A DNA stretch of 64,000 nt from Cymodocea nodosa (GCA_036874045.1 CM072341.1:17248501-17312500), one strand, 5' to 3'; positions 12,687 to 25,827 are shown, counted from the first letter of the stretch. The notes: generated by a model from the letters alone, not told the origin. Made by a program: numbers and translations.

Positions 12687-15486
12687 CACTTCGACCACAA
12701 TCTCTGCAATTTCATCAACCCAGATCCTGTCTCATGGAACAACACCGCCACCATTCCCCCGCGACGTCCGACGGATCTCCACGCAAAATCCCCAAGAGGA
12801 CCAGCCCCGGAGGAATCCACCGGAATAGCTACTACCTTTGCTGGTTTCTTCCCTCCCAGATCTCCTCCACCCCTTGCTGCTGCTCCTCCTCAGCCTTGGC
12901 TCTTTCTCTCCAACTCTTCTTTTCTGTCTCTGTGCCATCCTCATCTCCTTTTGGTCTTCTCATACCTCGCCAAACCCCACTACCCCTAGTGCCAACGAAC
13001 GCACCAGATCATCCCACCACGTTCACGTCTCGTCAACCACCGTCAGATACTTCATCGATCGAACGGCCAGAGACGGGCGGTGCCAGTGCCAGCATGGACA
13101 TAAAGATCACCGTTAGATTTAGAAAGGAGGAAACCTCCACGTGTCTGTCCTGCTGTGCGATTTGTCTCTCGATGGACTCAGGCCTTAGAGGATGAATAAG
13201 CCCACCGACACGTGTCAAAAAATACCACATCAACAACATCTCACGGGCTGTAGCCCGTGCCGCCCCTTTCCATCCCAACCCGGCATTTATTTTTTTTTCA
13301 TTCCCTACCCTGACGCATCGCTTGTGGGGCCCATGCTCCGAAAGAGACGGGACGAAGTGAACCGACGGTCCAGATCTGCCCGTATGATCCAGAAATCCAG
13401 AAAATCCGTTCGATGGAGTGTAATGCTGACGTGGCGAGATCATCCGTACCAAACGTGGGCGTCTCCGTGGGAGATTGAAAAACCGACGGCTGCGATGATC
13501 GAGCGTGGTCCAAAACCGGAGACGTGGAGGAACCTCCCAAGTGCTGGATGTATGGTCTAGGGAGTGGGACCCACCGTGTCGAGTAGTATTTCCCCGCGGC
13601 TTCCTTCGCTTCTCATGGCGCCACGTAGGCAAACTCCTTACGTCATGCGCGGGGCCCGCTGTGGGTCAAATTTCACCACGGTCACCCGTCACTGCCTCTG
13701 CCGTTGCACCAGTTCTGTCGTACCATTTTCTTGAACTTTTTTTATAAAATTCCTCTCGCTCGGTAAATCGCTTTAATTGTGACCGAATTTCCCGGAAATA
13801 CCCCAAACATTGGGAGAATCTACGATTGTACCGGAGAGAATGGCAGAGAGACGGTTCGCGTCGTCGTGACTCTTGAGAGTCATGGACGCACGCACGTGTC
13901 GGGCCGGCCTCGCTAACCGCGCTGTATTTTACGGGCCGAGTCCGATCCGATCTGACGCGGTTTCGTTCCAGATATATCCTCCTTGTTTCAATCTATTTAC
14001 GGACACGCCAATCCTTTTTCCGTACTTGCGCATTCTCGTTGTCACATTTGTCCAACGCTTTTGACGTGATTATGAATTTTTATATTTTTGTTCGATAAGA
14101 GGTAGATAACATAAATATTAAAAACCTCAATTATAAACCCACGATTGAGGAAGGGAGTTCCTAAAATTCCAAAGTTATAGAAATAAGTCTTAACAAAATT
14201 CCCATGCAAGATTTTCCCTTGTAAAAATTATTAAATTTTATATTGATTGTCCTTTTTCCGCTTATTTGAATGCAATATTTTTTCTTCACCATTGAGTTTG
14301 AAAAGGTAATGGACATTTTTTTTAAAACAAAAACCAACTATGACCGTCGTTGTTATGTTATGCAATTGCACTTTTCAATTATGTGTACAATTGATAGTAG
14401 ATAATTTTATCACTATTAGCTTATTTTATTTCATAGATAAATAAGGAAAAACGTAAGTAACCACCGTTATTACGTTGTTATTTTTTTTTTCACATTAAAT
14501 ATATTAAATTTCTATTTTATACAGTCTTAAAATTTTTCCGGTCGTATTAAATTTTGTTAATAATATTAAATGAAAATTTGATAGATATGAATCTAATTAA
14601 GTTAAAACTTAACACGAAATAGATTATTCTTAGATTAACTAATTATATAAAATAAATATAACTAACTAACTATTAAAGAAATTAAGATTCCGCATGAGGA
14701 AGACTTTTCTATGCTATTATTTCGTGCATCTGTAGCTATTGACAATAATATAGATATAACTAACGATAACAAGTATTTTTAGTAAATAATGATAACTAAT
14801 TTTAACAATATCAGTACTTGCTGTTGTTGGCAATGATAGCGACTAACTACATATATAGATAAGTCGTTATTTCTTTTCTACCCCGATGATGGTAAATTTA
14901 TTTCAGAATCCGAAGGTAAATCCATCGTTGTGACGCGCGGTTGCTTGCGTGGTAAACTCTTGCTTCCCCTCCAAGAAAACATGTATGTCGTAAGCTCTTG
15001 CCTTCATTTCGTAGAATATTATTAATGCTCGTTCGTGTAGTCTGTTAGTCATCACCATCACATATGTTACACTCCTCTGTTTAATTTAAAATTACCGATA
15101 AAATTAGCATTTCCGTAAAAAAACAACAACCTATTATTAAATGATACGATATCCTATACTGAATGGTAAATCATTTTACCATCTTTTTTTAATTACGAAT
15201 TTAAAATTCATTAAAAAATTCCTAACTTAATAAAAAAATATACAAAATGTACAAGACTCTTTGACTAATGTGTCACCGGCGACCGTAGGTCATGTCCCCA
15301 CGGTACGTAGTAAATAACATCTACCAATTTAATACCCCCTTTCTTTCTTTTTTCCGACGGTAATCAAATATCCAGGTTTATTCCCGAGAATCTGAGAGAT
15401 CGTTCCTAGATCTTTTCGGAACAAGAAAGAGACATGCAAGCGTAGGGTCCACCCGCAACAAGTCAGTTGCGGGACCTACATTAAAC

Positions 15487-15573
15487 ACCACGTCGGTTTG
15501 TCTACGTGGGACGATCCACCGCCACGTCATGCATCCACCGCGTCGACCGGACGGGGCCCACACGCCCACGTCC
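15487..15573. promoter_or_regulatory. Cluster of four ACGT-core (G-box/ABRE-like) motifs
   Basis: Within 87 bp there are CCACGTCGG (15487), TACGTGGG (15503), GCCACGTCA (15521) and CCCACGTCC (15565), inside a GC-rich island (about 15420-15600) in AT-rich DNA. ACGTG cores bind bZIP and bHLH factors. The site is about 2.8 kb upstream of the TIC start and 4 kb upstream of RPP1. Its use as a regulatory element is inference. Confidence 0.35.
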
Positions 15574-16276
15574 TATCGTCAAGTGCCATCAAGCCCAGAT
15601 ATAATAAACGCAAGGTACCCCTTATTTTAATAATAATAATATTTTTTGGTAATGCGTTAATATATTAATAATATTATATCAACGATGGAAGCCACTCTGG
15701 GTCCTGCACGGAGAGATTGGCATTTATTTATACATCCAATGGAAAAAATAAAGGCCGGGCGGCATGGAAGAAATAATTGTTTGACGACGTTCGCGAGTAA
15801 TTTAATCTAGTTATTATATATGATAAAAATGCGTATTTTAATCACGCACATTATATTTTAATGTGTGGTGGTGCCTTGGAAGGGAATCACATTGCCAACA
15901 CCACATGCACATGAGGTGCTTTTATCTTTTCCTCTCATCAAAATACCTTTTTTTTAAAAATAATTATAGTTATATTATTATCATTTAAAATGACGAAGGT
16001 TGGATGGAAGTGGAGAGTAATTAATAATAATAATATGCAATGGATTTGTAGAGTGTGGATTAGAGAAGGCAGGGACGAGAAGCTAAGGTGGGGCCCGAAG
16101 ACCATTCAATGTGTGCATAATTGACCAATGTAATAATAAATGGATTAGAAGAAATAAAGATGAGACATGTTTGTTTTTTAATAATTAAAATATTCGGGAA
16201 TAAACGTTGTCTTTGAAAAGTGAAAGCCCAACGCTTAGGTCACATAATCCAAGCCTTCTTGAAACAGCAGAGAGGA

Positions 16277-16300
16277 GTGTGTGTGTGTGTGTGTGTGTGT
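16277..16300. repeat. (GT)12 microsatellite
   Basis: Twelve uninterrupted GT units in the TIC-RPP1 spacer, seen directly. Confidence 0.95.
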
Positions 16301-17802
16301 TATGCCGTGCCTTTCCAAACCATCCTATTCGTAGTTTTTATTAAAATTTATATTTTAGTGGATACAAAAAACATTATTATTATTAAAACTTGGGGGGAGG
16401 GGAAAAAAGGACCGGTTAAAGGTTGACAGGTTCGAGAGAGGGAACCATGAAAATCTATTCAATTGCCTCCACAGAAATGTTTCACTCATTGTGCTGGTTA
16501 ACTGTCAAACACTTATTCTAAAGTCAACCGAACATAAATAATGGAGTTGATATTCCACAATAAGATACGCATGATAATTTATCAAAGTATCGATAAAAAA
16601 AATTACAACCGGATCTCTGAAAATTAGGGGAGCAGGTGATGAAATGAACAGACGGGGAAGGGAGAAAGGACTTGGTTTCTGTCATCAAAGATGTACCAAT
16701 ACTTTTGTTGGAAAAATTGACATAGAATACAGCAATGGCATGAGATTGTGCAAGTCCACATCTTTGGATGGTATGGTATGGTATGGTAGAAGACCTGCAA
16801 AGCAACATCTACTGGAGTGATCAATCTGTCATGCTATTATGTGTTGCCCTGCTGTCAACAAATCCTGACGACTGATCAACAACACCATCAGAAATAAATA
16901 AAAAAACAAAACACCAGTACGAATGATTTGCATAATATTCTCCATGGTTGCGATGAGATCACATAATGGGCACATGCTTGTATGATGAGATCCACACGCT
17001 GACATCAGTTATTCTATTGTCATTGGATAAGAAGAAGACTGGGTAGAATTGATTTATGCCGTGGGGGGTTAATCAAGTGCACTTAGATATGAATGGAAGA
17101 AACATTTTATCTATCTTTACATTCATTCAATCAAAAAGTATATTTATTTAGAAACAACACCACGCTTGTTTTTTTTTTTGTTTTGTTTCCCCTTCTCCCC
17201 CATTATAAAATAGATTCCTTTGGGTTCAAGCATTAAGTTAAAAAAATGGTTTCTCACGATTTCCATTCATGAGGGTGGAATCTGAAAAAAAAAATTGCTT
17301 CTTTTCCATGTAAGGACAAACGCCACGTCAATGTCTGAGGAACAATAAAATACCGTGAATTATTTTACCTTGCTTTCTCTTTCCCAAAAGTAATATTTTT
17401 ATTATTTCCAATTTCTCTGACACAAACACTGCAAAATAAGAAATCAACTGGAAACCAATAAAAAAAAGAAGAAGGTAAGAAGAAGCGAAAGGATGGCCTG
17501 GCTCCACGATCTCTAAAAGGTTTTGTCGCTACACATATTTTTTAATTGTGCGTTCAAATTTTCTGCAAAAATAGAGTTTGAAATTCACAGACACAGACAG
17601 CATGAGATTGTTGGAGGTGGAGGAGAGCTTAAACAAACATGAGATTTAGAAAAACATGAGGTGGTGGTGGTGGTGGTTTGTTGGTTTCCTTCTGGTGCAA
17701 TACAATACGGTACAATACACCTCACAGATGGGATATGATGGTTGACTCTTTCTGCAATAAAATAATGAATCTTTAACCTCAAAAAGTAAAATTACCGTGA
17801 GC

Positions 17803-17804
<2 letters not shown>

Positions 17805-17840
<36 letters not shown>
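17805..17840. repeat. 36-bp poly(A) tract
   Basis: An uninterrupted run of 36 A. No retrogene or SINE body with A/B boxes was recognised upstream, so I list it only as a homopolymer. Confidence 0.9.
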
Positions 17841-17841
<1 letters not shown>

Positions 17842-19350
17842 ATTTCGAACACTCTCGTTAAAAGAGAGGGAGTGTAGAAGAGAGAGAGATCCAGATATGG
17901 TGTGAATAGATAAGATGGATAGAGAAGAATGTGGTGGGAAGAAAGGGAAAGACGCAAGACCCCACGCATTCCAAGGGTGGCCCCCCATCATAGGTGGGCT
18001 AAAAGATCCAACCAGAAGGCAGGGAGGTGGGGGCCCACCACTCCTCTGTGGACAAAAATGCTATTCTTTGGATTACATTTTTCAAATATCCTAAACCTTA
18101 GCCACGAAGGCCCAAGCAATCCCACATGTAATTTTTTAATCAAGATTAGAAGAAAGAGTTCATTTTAATATTGGTCAAAATGAAAAACCAGACCAATATT
18201 TTATACTTTGGAAGTTGAACTCTCATGGACGGATAAATTCAAAAGGGTCTGGATTACGGACGCAGGGTGGCGTGACGATAACGTACGTTGCAGGATTACA
18301 CATGTAAAATAAAACGTCAAATTAATAGACATATACGTACTTTCCTGCTTGTAATCGATTGATCACCTTTTAATTAGCCGTCCGTCTGCGGTTTCTTTGC
18401 ATTTTTTGAGGAACAAATAAACCAGATTTCCCTTTGAAATACTTCGTTAGATCGTTTTCGTGAAGTGTGGGTTTTTGCCTCGATCATTTAAATTAATCTA
18501 CTAATTTTTGTTTTGTTTTGATATGATTCATGCTATCGACGAATGATGATATAAATACTTCCTACAATTAGAAAGTCGACAGGTCGGGAGTAAGCATAAA
18601 TCACGTAACCTACATGATTCACATCGTCAAAAAGAACAAAAATATAATGCAATTTATCCTGATAACGAGTTCCCATGATCGCAATAAAGAATAAGGAGGG
18701 ATTTTAAGTAACTAACATTTTATGTTATACAAAAGTTTCAGGAAGAATTTTTTTTCTTTCAATATTTTAGTGGTTGCTTTGGTTGTAATTATTGCAACGC
18801 TACGGCGTAATTAGACAAGGGTTACTTGAACAACGTGAAACCTGGATTCTCCGGAAACAAAGGTGGCTACATTCACATGCTTCCCGACCTCTCTCCTGAG
18901 TCTCCTGCTACGATTTCAATGGAATGCCACTGTAGGTTTTTATTTTTATTTTTCTAATTCCTTTGTTTCATTGTTATATACGTCCAGCCCAAGATTCGCC
19001 ATTGCCATTTCACGTTTTACCATGTTGGTTGGCGTGATTTTTCTATCATTAATTATTTCGATCGTTGGGTTTTGTTTGCGTTGCGTACCTGATGATATGC
19101 CACCACACCTCTCTCTCTCTCTCTCTTTCTTGCTGAAACTTTCAAATGGTACGAATATGTATTGTTTATCGAGTTCATTATTATATAATGTTGCCGTACA
19201 ATACTACCAAATTGTTTTGTCGAACTTGTTGATTTTTTAATAGAAATAACTTTAAATATAATGTCCATCAATTATGCACCCTCGAAAATATAATAAAATC
19301 CCCAGGATCTGGGCCGTACCTTTCGGTGATGTCTTGAACGAGTTAAACCC

Positions 19351-19356
19351 GGCCCA
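19351..19356. promoter_or_regulatory. Site II element (GGCCCA) upstream of RPP1
   Basis: GGCCCA, the reverse complement of TGGGCC, lies 185-190 bp upstream of the RPP1 start codon. Site II elements bind TCP factors and, together with telo-boxes, mark plant ribosomal protein promoters. Confidence 0.6.
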
Positions 19357-19450
19357 GTTTAGAATTCCACGACCCTGTGTCGGATCGGACCCTAACTCAA
19401 ACCAAATCGGACCGTTCCGGTTTACTCGTATAGGCCGATCCATGCACGGA

Positions 19451-19459
19451 AAACCCTAA
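19451..19459 (+). promoter_or_regulatory. Telo-box AAACCCTAA upstream of RPP1
   Basis: Exact telo-box 82-90 bp upstream of the RPP1 ATG, about 95 bp downstream of a site II element. This pairing is typical of plant ribosomal protein genes. Confidence 0.75.
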
Positions 19460-19540
19460 TTCTACAAGTACCGTCTCCTCCTCCTCCTGTCGGTCGTCTC
19501 TCCCTTCCACCGACGCAGTCGCTTCTTCTCTTCCGTTGCA

Positions 19541-20151
19541 ATGTCTGCCTCGGAGCTCGCCTGCACCTACGCCGCCCTCGTACTCCACGACGACGGCATT
19601 GCCATCACGGTAGGGCTTGCTTTCCTCCACTGTTCCCACGTACTGAAGTGTCGTCGTCGCTGTTGTAATGATCGTGCTTCAAATGTGGTCTGTTTGTTAC
19701 GTTGAGAATAGGCGGAGAAGATATCGACCCTCGTGAAGGCGGCTAATGTGGAGGTGGAGTCTTACTGGCCCTCCCTCTTCGCCAAGCTCCTTGAGAGAAG
19801 GAACGTAGAAGATCTCATCACGAACGTCGGATCTGGTCTGCTACTTCATTTCTTCGTCGAGGTTTTGTTCTTACGTTATTGCTTTGTGTTGGTTGTTGCG
19901 TGATCGGTGATTTGTAGGTGGAGGCGGTGGTGTTGCTGTCGCAGCTGCGGCTCCTGCCCCTGGTGGTGATGGCCCAGCGGCGCCGGCTGCAGTCGAGGAG
20001 AAAAAGGTGACATTTGTTTTCCTCTTTTATTCTAGTGTAATTGTGAATTATGGTTGGGGTTGCTGTTAATCCTTTTTCTGTATGCCCTAAATTGCAGGAG
20101 GAGCCCCAGGAAGAGAGTGATGATGATATGGGATTCAGCCTATTTGACTAG
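19541..20151 (+). CDS. RPP1: 60S acidic ribosomal protein P1
   Basis: Acidic stalk protein of the large ribosomal subunit. It dimerises with P2 and recruits translation GTPases. Four exons: 19541-19609, 19712-19835, 19918-20006 and 20098-20151, all GT-AG, 111 residues (family usual about 110-115). The N-terminal helical dimerisation part starts [20 protein letters not shown] and continues [21 protein letters not shown] Gly/Ala/Pro hinge follows, then the charged tail [21 protein letters not shown]. That tail ends in the conserved [11 protein letters not shown] motif that contacts elongation factors. A site II element and a telo-box lie upstream. The RPS2 gene follows in the same direction 1.7 kb downstream. 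Intact. Confidence 0.97.
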
Positions 20152-21752
20152 ACCGAATCAACCCAGTATTCTCCAAGTAATGGTTACTGTTATTTTCACT
20201 TCGTTTTCTCTGCAGTGGTTAACAGTAGAACATTTATGTCGTCTTTTGAGGAGTAAGTAGGCTCTGTAATTTGCATTCAATTTTGAAAGAAATGAATGAA
20301 GCAATGGACAGCTGTTCTCTTTTTCGTTGCTGGTTGTGGGTAATTTGAGTTATAGCACATTTGCATGGTTGGTTGCTTTTCTTGGAATGGTCCCGACAAA
20401 GATGTGTTAAGGAGTTGCAGTGATGTTGTCTCTTTACCCAACTGGTTTTGTGTCTGTTCCATATTCATATTCAGATATTTTAGGATTGTAACATTCATTG
20501 TCATTTGCTGCTCTCTATTGCGGTAAGCGAACTTCTTTTCCTTCATTTTTATTTTAGTCATTATTTCGTTGGACAGATTGAATCCACCATAATTTTGTTT
20601 TATATTTGTCCTAGAGCTGCTTATTGACATGAAGGTTGAACACAACATTCTCCCCCAATTTTTGTTTTTAATCTTGGAATCGATAGTTCGCTTTCCAACA
20701 TTCAAAATGAAGCAAAGATTTTCTGTTTCTTCTCTCATGGTTCTTCTCTTCATTTCTCACACAAGTTTTAGTGGGATTTTTGGTAGGAGCTGCCCTGCCT
20801 CATTAAGGGGGTGTTTATGTATTCTGGCAGAGAGTCAGTTTCAATGATTTCATCAAATTTCTTTCCGTCGATAGACATGAATAGAACGAATAATAAATAT
20901 ATCGAATTTTTCCCCCTAGATTATAAAGCTTAAAAAAATTATCAGGCCTAAAAATATTTTAAAAAATTCCAGTTTAAAGGAAGTTATCTTATAATTAGAG
21001 AGCACTCTTCCGATTCAAAAAAATTCAAGTTAAGTAGTTTCATTCCATTGGACAAGATTCTTACCATCTCTATCGCTATGCAAATGTAAGCAAGGGCTAA
21101 TAACAGCAATAATAAAGATCTTTTTGATCAAGGATAGAGATATTTGCAATTTTCTTTAGGAACGATGTTAAACGTTAAAAATACTATCATTATAATCTAG
21201 ATGAACCCTGTTCTACTGATGTCTTCCATTTGAACATGAGATGAAAAAAGTGTATGCGTATATATATATATATATATATGCATGTGGTATATGTACATAT
21301 GTATAGAGAGAAAGAGACAGAGACCATTGCACCAATTCTCATTTTGTGAAAGAGATCTGTTTTCGTTCATGTTCGTCAAAAAATGTTTCATCTTCACAAA
21401 GCTCTTAAGTTGTCGAAAATGACGTTATTCCTTGATGCATGTTTCTAATGGTCACCTTTCCATCTATCTATTGCCAAATGAGTTCCTTATTTATTCTAGT
21501 CATCTCTTCGTTAAACCAGACAACGCTTTTGGACATTTGAAAAAAAGAGAGGGTCAGCTTAAATTAAATAGATGCTTATGATTTTTTCATTCAAATCAGA
21601 AAAATATATTATTCAACTAGAATATTATGTATGTATATATTACTCGTGAAAAATAATTCAAGGGACAATTGTTAAGACAAAAGTGCTGGTTTGCAATGTA
21701 ACGCAAAAATAAACCCCCGGGATCACAACGAAGTCCGCGATCGGAGTATCCT
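20152..21752. other. Spacer between RPP1 and RPS2
   Basis: About 1.6 kb. It holds the RPP1 3' UTR and then AT-rich DNA with a TA run near 21259-21279. No gene or RNA gene is seen. Confidence 0.6.
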
Positions 21753-21761
21753 AAACCCTAA
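21753..21761 (+). promoter_or_regulatory. Telo-box AAACCCTAA in RPS2 promoter
   Basis: Exact telo-box 82-90 bp upstream of the RPS2 ATG and just upstream of a TATA box. A second AAACCCTAA lies at 21826-21834, in the presumed 5' leader a few bases before the ATG. Confidence 0.75.
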
Positions 21762-21769
21762 CCAACACG

Positions 21770-21777
21770 TATAAATA
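21770..21777 (+). promoter_or_regulatory. Probable TATA box of RPS2
   Basis: TATAAATA, 66-73 bp upstream of the start codon. It is followed by a pyrimidine-rich stretch (CTTTCTCTCTG near 21799) that could be the transcription start. Confidence 0.55.
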
Positions 21778-21825
21778 TCTATCGTAACTTGCCGCACCTT
21801 TCTCTCTGAAAGGCGGCAACTACCA

Positions 21826-21834
21826 AAACCCTAA
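21826..21834 (+). promoter_or_regulatory. Second telo-box AAACCCTAA, 5' leader of RPS2
   Basis: Exact motif 9-17 bases before the ATG, probably transcribed. Confidence 0.6.
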
Positions 21835-21842
21835 TCCTAGCT

Positions 21843-24370
21843 ATGGCAGACCGCGGCGGCTTTGGCCGAGGATTCTCCCGTGGACGTGGCGACCGTGGCC
21901 GCGGGGATCGTCGTGCCGGCCGTCGCGGCGGCCGCCGCGAGGAGGAGCAGCAATGGGTTCCCGTGACTAAACTCGGGCGCCTTGTCAAGGATAACAAAAT
22001 TAAGTCCTTGGAGCATATCTACCTCCACTCCCTTCCAGTCAAGGAGTATCAGATCGTCGACCACCTCCTGGGTCCACAGCTTAAGGACGAGGTCATGAAG
22101 ATCATGCCCGTACAGAAGCAGACACGTGCCGGGCAGCGCACGCGGTTCAAGGCATTTGTTGTCGTCGGCGATGGGAATGGTCATGTTGGATTGGGCGTGA
22201 AGTGCGCTAAGGAGGTGGCGACGGCGATCAGGGGGAGTATCATCCTGGCGAAGCTGTCTCTGATTCCCGTGAGAAGAGGTTACTGGGGTAACAAAATTGG
22301 ATTGCCGCATACCGTTCCGTGCAAGGTGACTGGCAAATGTGGTTCTGTTACTGTTAGGATGGTTCCGGCTCCTCGTGGTGCTGGGATCGTGGCAGCCAGG
22401 GTGCCGAAGAAGGTACTGCAGTTTGCCGGGATCGAGGATGTCTTCACTTCGTCTCGTGGGTCGACCAAAACTCTCGGGAACTTTGTTAAGGTATAATTTT
22501 TATAGTTTGCATAACTTCTGTGCCTATTAATAGCTTCTTAGTGATGTACGTAGCAATAATGCTCATGCTCTCTGTCACAATAGTTTCTTTGCTTTTGTTT
22601 GGCTAAGAATTGCAATGTATGTTCTTTGATTCTAGTTCATTTGGTTGACTCTTATTGTTTTCTCGATCATTTTTTATTCTTGGTGTTCGATGTTACACCG
22701 ATTCATTGCTTCAACTGGAAGTTCTTCTTGTTGAACATGCATGATCTTATTGCTATTGTATCTTTCGTTAAAGTTTTTGTATCTTTTATTAGAATGATAC
22801 TGACAGGTAGACTGTCTTAAATGTCACCTTTTTGCATTATAACTTCTTCAACGAGGATGGCTTATTCTTATCGGCAGTTGGGGATTCATGATCATGCTGT
22901 TTTTGTTTGAATTTCTCACTTCATTTCAAATTGGTCGTGTTATCTTGGAACTAGAAGTTAACGATGCTTAGAAATATTGAAATAACAAATCTCGTACATT
23001 ATATATTGTATAATGTAAGAGGGTATAAAGTAAATGGGCTCAAAGTGATTAGTGTGATACTTATTCCTATAATCATCTTGTTTCGTGTTTGCATCTAAAT
23101 TAGGTTATTCTTGTTTGTATGCATTATGTCCCATGTATCATTGATATATAATCCAAAACAGTGTAAATTTCTCATCTCTTGGAGTTGCTTTATTGAAGAA
23201 ACTTTCACTGTATGTATTTTAATTTTAAATTAAGCAGTTGATGCTTGTTAAGTTTTTCTTCCTGTTCCTGTTTAGCACACTCATTTTCCTTATTTTCAGA
23301 TGGAATTATTAAGAAAAACATTTTACAATTCAGAACAGACATGCATCCCATTTTAGGTGTTGCATGTGAATTTTATAATCTTCAAAGTACAAGTTTTTTA
23401 ACGGCTCATTTTTCCTGGAAGCAAATCAAGGAAATTTCCTGGAAGAACTCCCTTCAGTTATGAGGATCCAACCGTTCATTATATGGATGGCCATGATGTT
23501 ATCTAACATTTTTTAAAGTGCTCTCTCTCTCTTTCTGGTTACTTGCACCCCACACTCTAGTTCCTTGCTCCAACTTTGGATAGTGCACCATCTCCCCACA
23601 CTCTAGTTCCTTTCTCCAACCTTCATTAGCGTACTTTCTACTTTTCTTTTGTTAAATGGCGACCGTTGAGCTACGTTTATGGTCTATTCTTCATAACTTA
23701 AGGGGGCGCCTACAGAACATTCCTGCGGTCCAGAGACAAATTTGTTTTTTTATTTATTTGACGATTATTTGTCTATTTCTTATTACTGTTGTCTGCCTAT
23801 AATAATGGATATCCAAGTTCTTTGTGGGATACTAGGCCACATGTTTTTCTAGCACGAATTTTTCTTTCATTGTGTTGCATGAATAAGAATTTTGTCTTTA
23901 GATTCTGGAATTTAAATTGGTAAACACAGAGTATAATTATTAGCATCTTGATTAAAGAGTCTCAAGAACATGTGGTGTTGACAATTTTTTCTTGACATGG
24001 GTGCGTGTTATCTATGCACTTTTCTTTGTGGAAAACTAGCGTGTTTCTTTGTCCAAAAGTCAAAAATATCTGTCCATAGATAAAGATGCATCTAGTTTTC
24101 GTTATCTTTGACTTTGAAGTTAAATTGCAGCTGAGATATAACGATTTGTCTTATATTGTACCCTTTGAGGCGAGAAATTCTACGTAACAACGCCTTGTTT
24201 GTCCACAGGCCACCTTCGACTGCTTAATGAAGACATACGGCTTTCTCACTCCCGACTTGTGGAGAGAAACTCGCTTTGCGAAATCTCCTTTCCAGGAGTT
24301 CACAGATTTTCTCGCAAAGCCAACAAAGAGTGTGCTGATTGAGGATGCAGAGAAGACCGAAGGTATTTAG
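21843..24370 (+). CDS. RPS2: 40S ribosomal protein S2 (uS5)
   Basis: Universal small-subunit protein uS5, near the mRNA entry site, important for decoding fidelity. Two exons: 21843-22490 and 24209-24370, 269 residues. Family signs: an N-terminal RG-rich stretch (residues about 3-32); the S5 double-stranded RNA-binding domain around residues 85-150, including [21 protein letters not shown]; and the S5 C-terminal domain with [20 protein letters not shown] and [21 protein letters not shown]. Exon 2 contains [20 protein letters not shown] and an acidic end. Exon 1 codons are strongly G/C-ending. The only intron (1.7 kb) has no recognisable snoRNA; it carries a short tandem duplication near 23548. 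Two telo-boxes and a TATA box precede the gene. Intact. Confidence 0.97.
23548..23625. repeat. 46-bp tandem duplication in the RPS2 intron
   Basis: Two copies starting CCCCACACTCTAGTTCCTT, at 23548 and 23594, with a few differences and the second copy incomplete. It follows a CT-rich stretch. Confidence 0.75.
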
Positions 24371-25827
24371 AAAGGCCGTCGGTTATTCCGTGGTTACCAT
24401 TTAGAGTGTTGGTCATCTAATGATTTCTGTCAAGTTTTGGTTACCATCTAGTTCGGTTTTTTGGTTCATCAAGATCTGCCTATTGTTGGCATTATAATTT
24501 TTTTGTAGAACCCGTTGGATTTTACTTGACAGCACAACCATACATTTGGATAAGTCGGTGTTACCAATTAGGCGAAACATGGGGGTGACGAGCGGAATGA
24601 TTTGCTGGATTTCGCTATTTTGGTTTTATTAGTGGAAGAATCCAAAATATCAATAGTGGGATCTAAAAGAAGAATTCTTACATTTACTTTCCAAAACATG
24701 GATAAATCTAATATTGTCCGTTTACTTGTTGTTACATTGGAATTCCCAAGGCATTCGTAAGAATATCTAAATAACGTTTGTTATGCTTATTTTACTTAAA
24801 TAATTTATTTAAATTAATAATTTTTATAATGTCAAGATTTTTGCTACAATTCTTATTTTTACATTCGTACTAAAATAAATGTGATATAATTTTATTCAGG
24901 TAAAATAAAAAACATTTTACCATTATAAAAATGGTGTATGAATATGTCATAAATTATAATTTGAAAATGCAATAATGATGGGTCATGGTATCCGTGAGAG
25001 TGGAAACAACCGGGCTAGTACATTGACTTTCTCTTTTAATCTAAAAGTGGCTTTGCATTACTTGCCGAATGGGCAAAGATTGATGGGAAAACTTTGTATG
25101 GTGGCAGCCCCTCGGTCCCACTTCTAACTCCTCTCAAAAATAATCCTTCATTTATTATAATCGAATGTCAAGAGACGTTGGTTTGGTTCTGTAGTGTATA
25201 ATTAATTCTCTATGGTCTAAAAGCTTCCCCCCTTACTTCTTGGTGACTTAAGAGGATAAGCATGACAATCACCTCAGGAATGCAGTATTATTTTATGATA
25301 AAGCCCTAAAAGCAATCACGAAGGAATTGTGTTAAAACATAAAATGAACGTGGAAGATTGTAATTTTTACCAGAAAGAAATATACCAAACAGATAAGAAT
25401 TTCTTTTTTGTAGTATTACTTTCATTTCTAATACACTTTCCAATTTACGTCTTTTTCTTTTTCTTTTTCTTTTTCTAGAACACGACTAAACATGCAAGCA
25501 TGGAACAAGGAACAGTGCAACTGCCATTACTTAATTTCATTAATCACATTCCAAGAACCAACAAGGGAAGAAGCCGCTGAGCACATAATACTGTCTTGAA
25601 GTCTGACATATTATTATCAAATTATAACTGCTATAGTAAAGAATAACTCAACAAGTGAATGGAGTAGATGTCTTTTTCCAGTTCTACCTACTACATACAC
25701 AACATGTATGCGAGAACCCATCTGGAATATCCACAAATTGGAGAAGCAAACCTTCCTTTCAATATACGAGCATGTCTTGTATCTTGTAGCATCCGTTTAT
25801 CTCTACAATGGCAATGGTATTACGCAA
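24371..25827. other. Convergent spacer between RPS2 and CESA3
   Basis: About 1.45 kb between two gene 3' ends, presumably including both 3' UTRs. AT-rich, with a CTTTTT-type run near 25450-25478. No gene seen. Confidence 0.6.

Larger units (their letters stand above)
12687..19540. other. 6.8-kb divergent spacer between TIC and RPP1
   Basis: The part next to TIC (12687-13900) is GC-rich and should hold its promoter and 5' UTR. It contains several ACGTG cores (near 13137, 13430 and 13520). From 14050 to 19300 the sequence is AT-rich, with homopolymers, (GT)12 at 16277 and a 36-A run at 17805. Open frames here are short, mostly proline/serine or phenylalanine/leucine low-complexity, and match no family. 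I see no tRNA, rRNA or confident miRNA hairpin. Confidence 0.6.

Noticed and set aside
13033-13632. 199-codon minus-strand open frame upstream of TIC
   Set aside because: GC-rich promoter DNA is open by chance on both strands. The peptide is Arg/His/Pro/Ser-rich with no family likeness, and an equally long overlapping frame exists on the other strand.
17600-17840. Poly(A) run as the tail of a SINE or retrogene
   Set aside because: No A/B box promoter, no coding similarity upstream and no flanking duplication was seen.
18863-19240. 125-codon frame upstream of RPP1
   Set aside because: Hydrophobic low-complexity translation of T-rich DNA with a CT run; no codon bias and no family match.
22491-24208. 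Possible snoRNA in the RPS2 intron
   Set aside because: I looked for paired C (RTGATGA) and D (CTGA) boxes with short terminal stems and found no convincing set.
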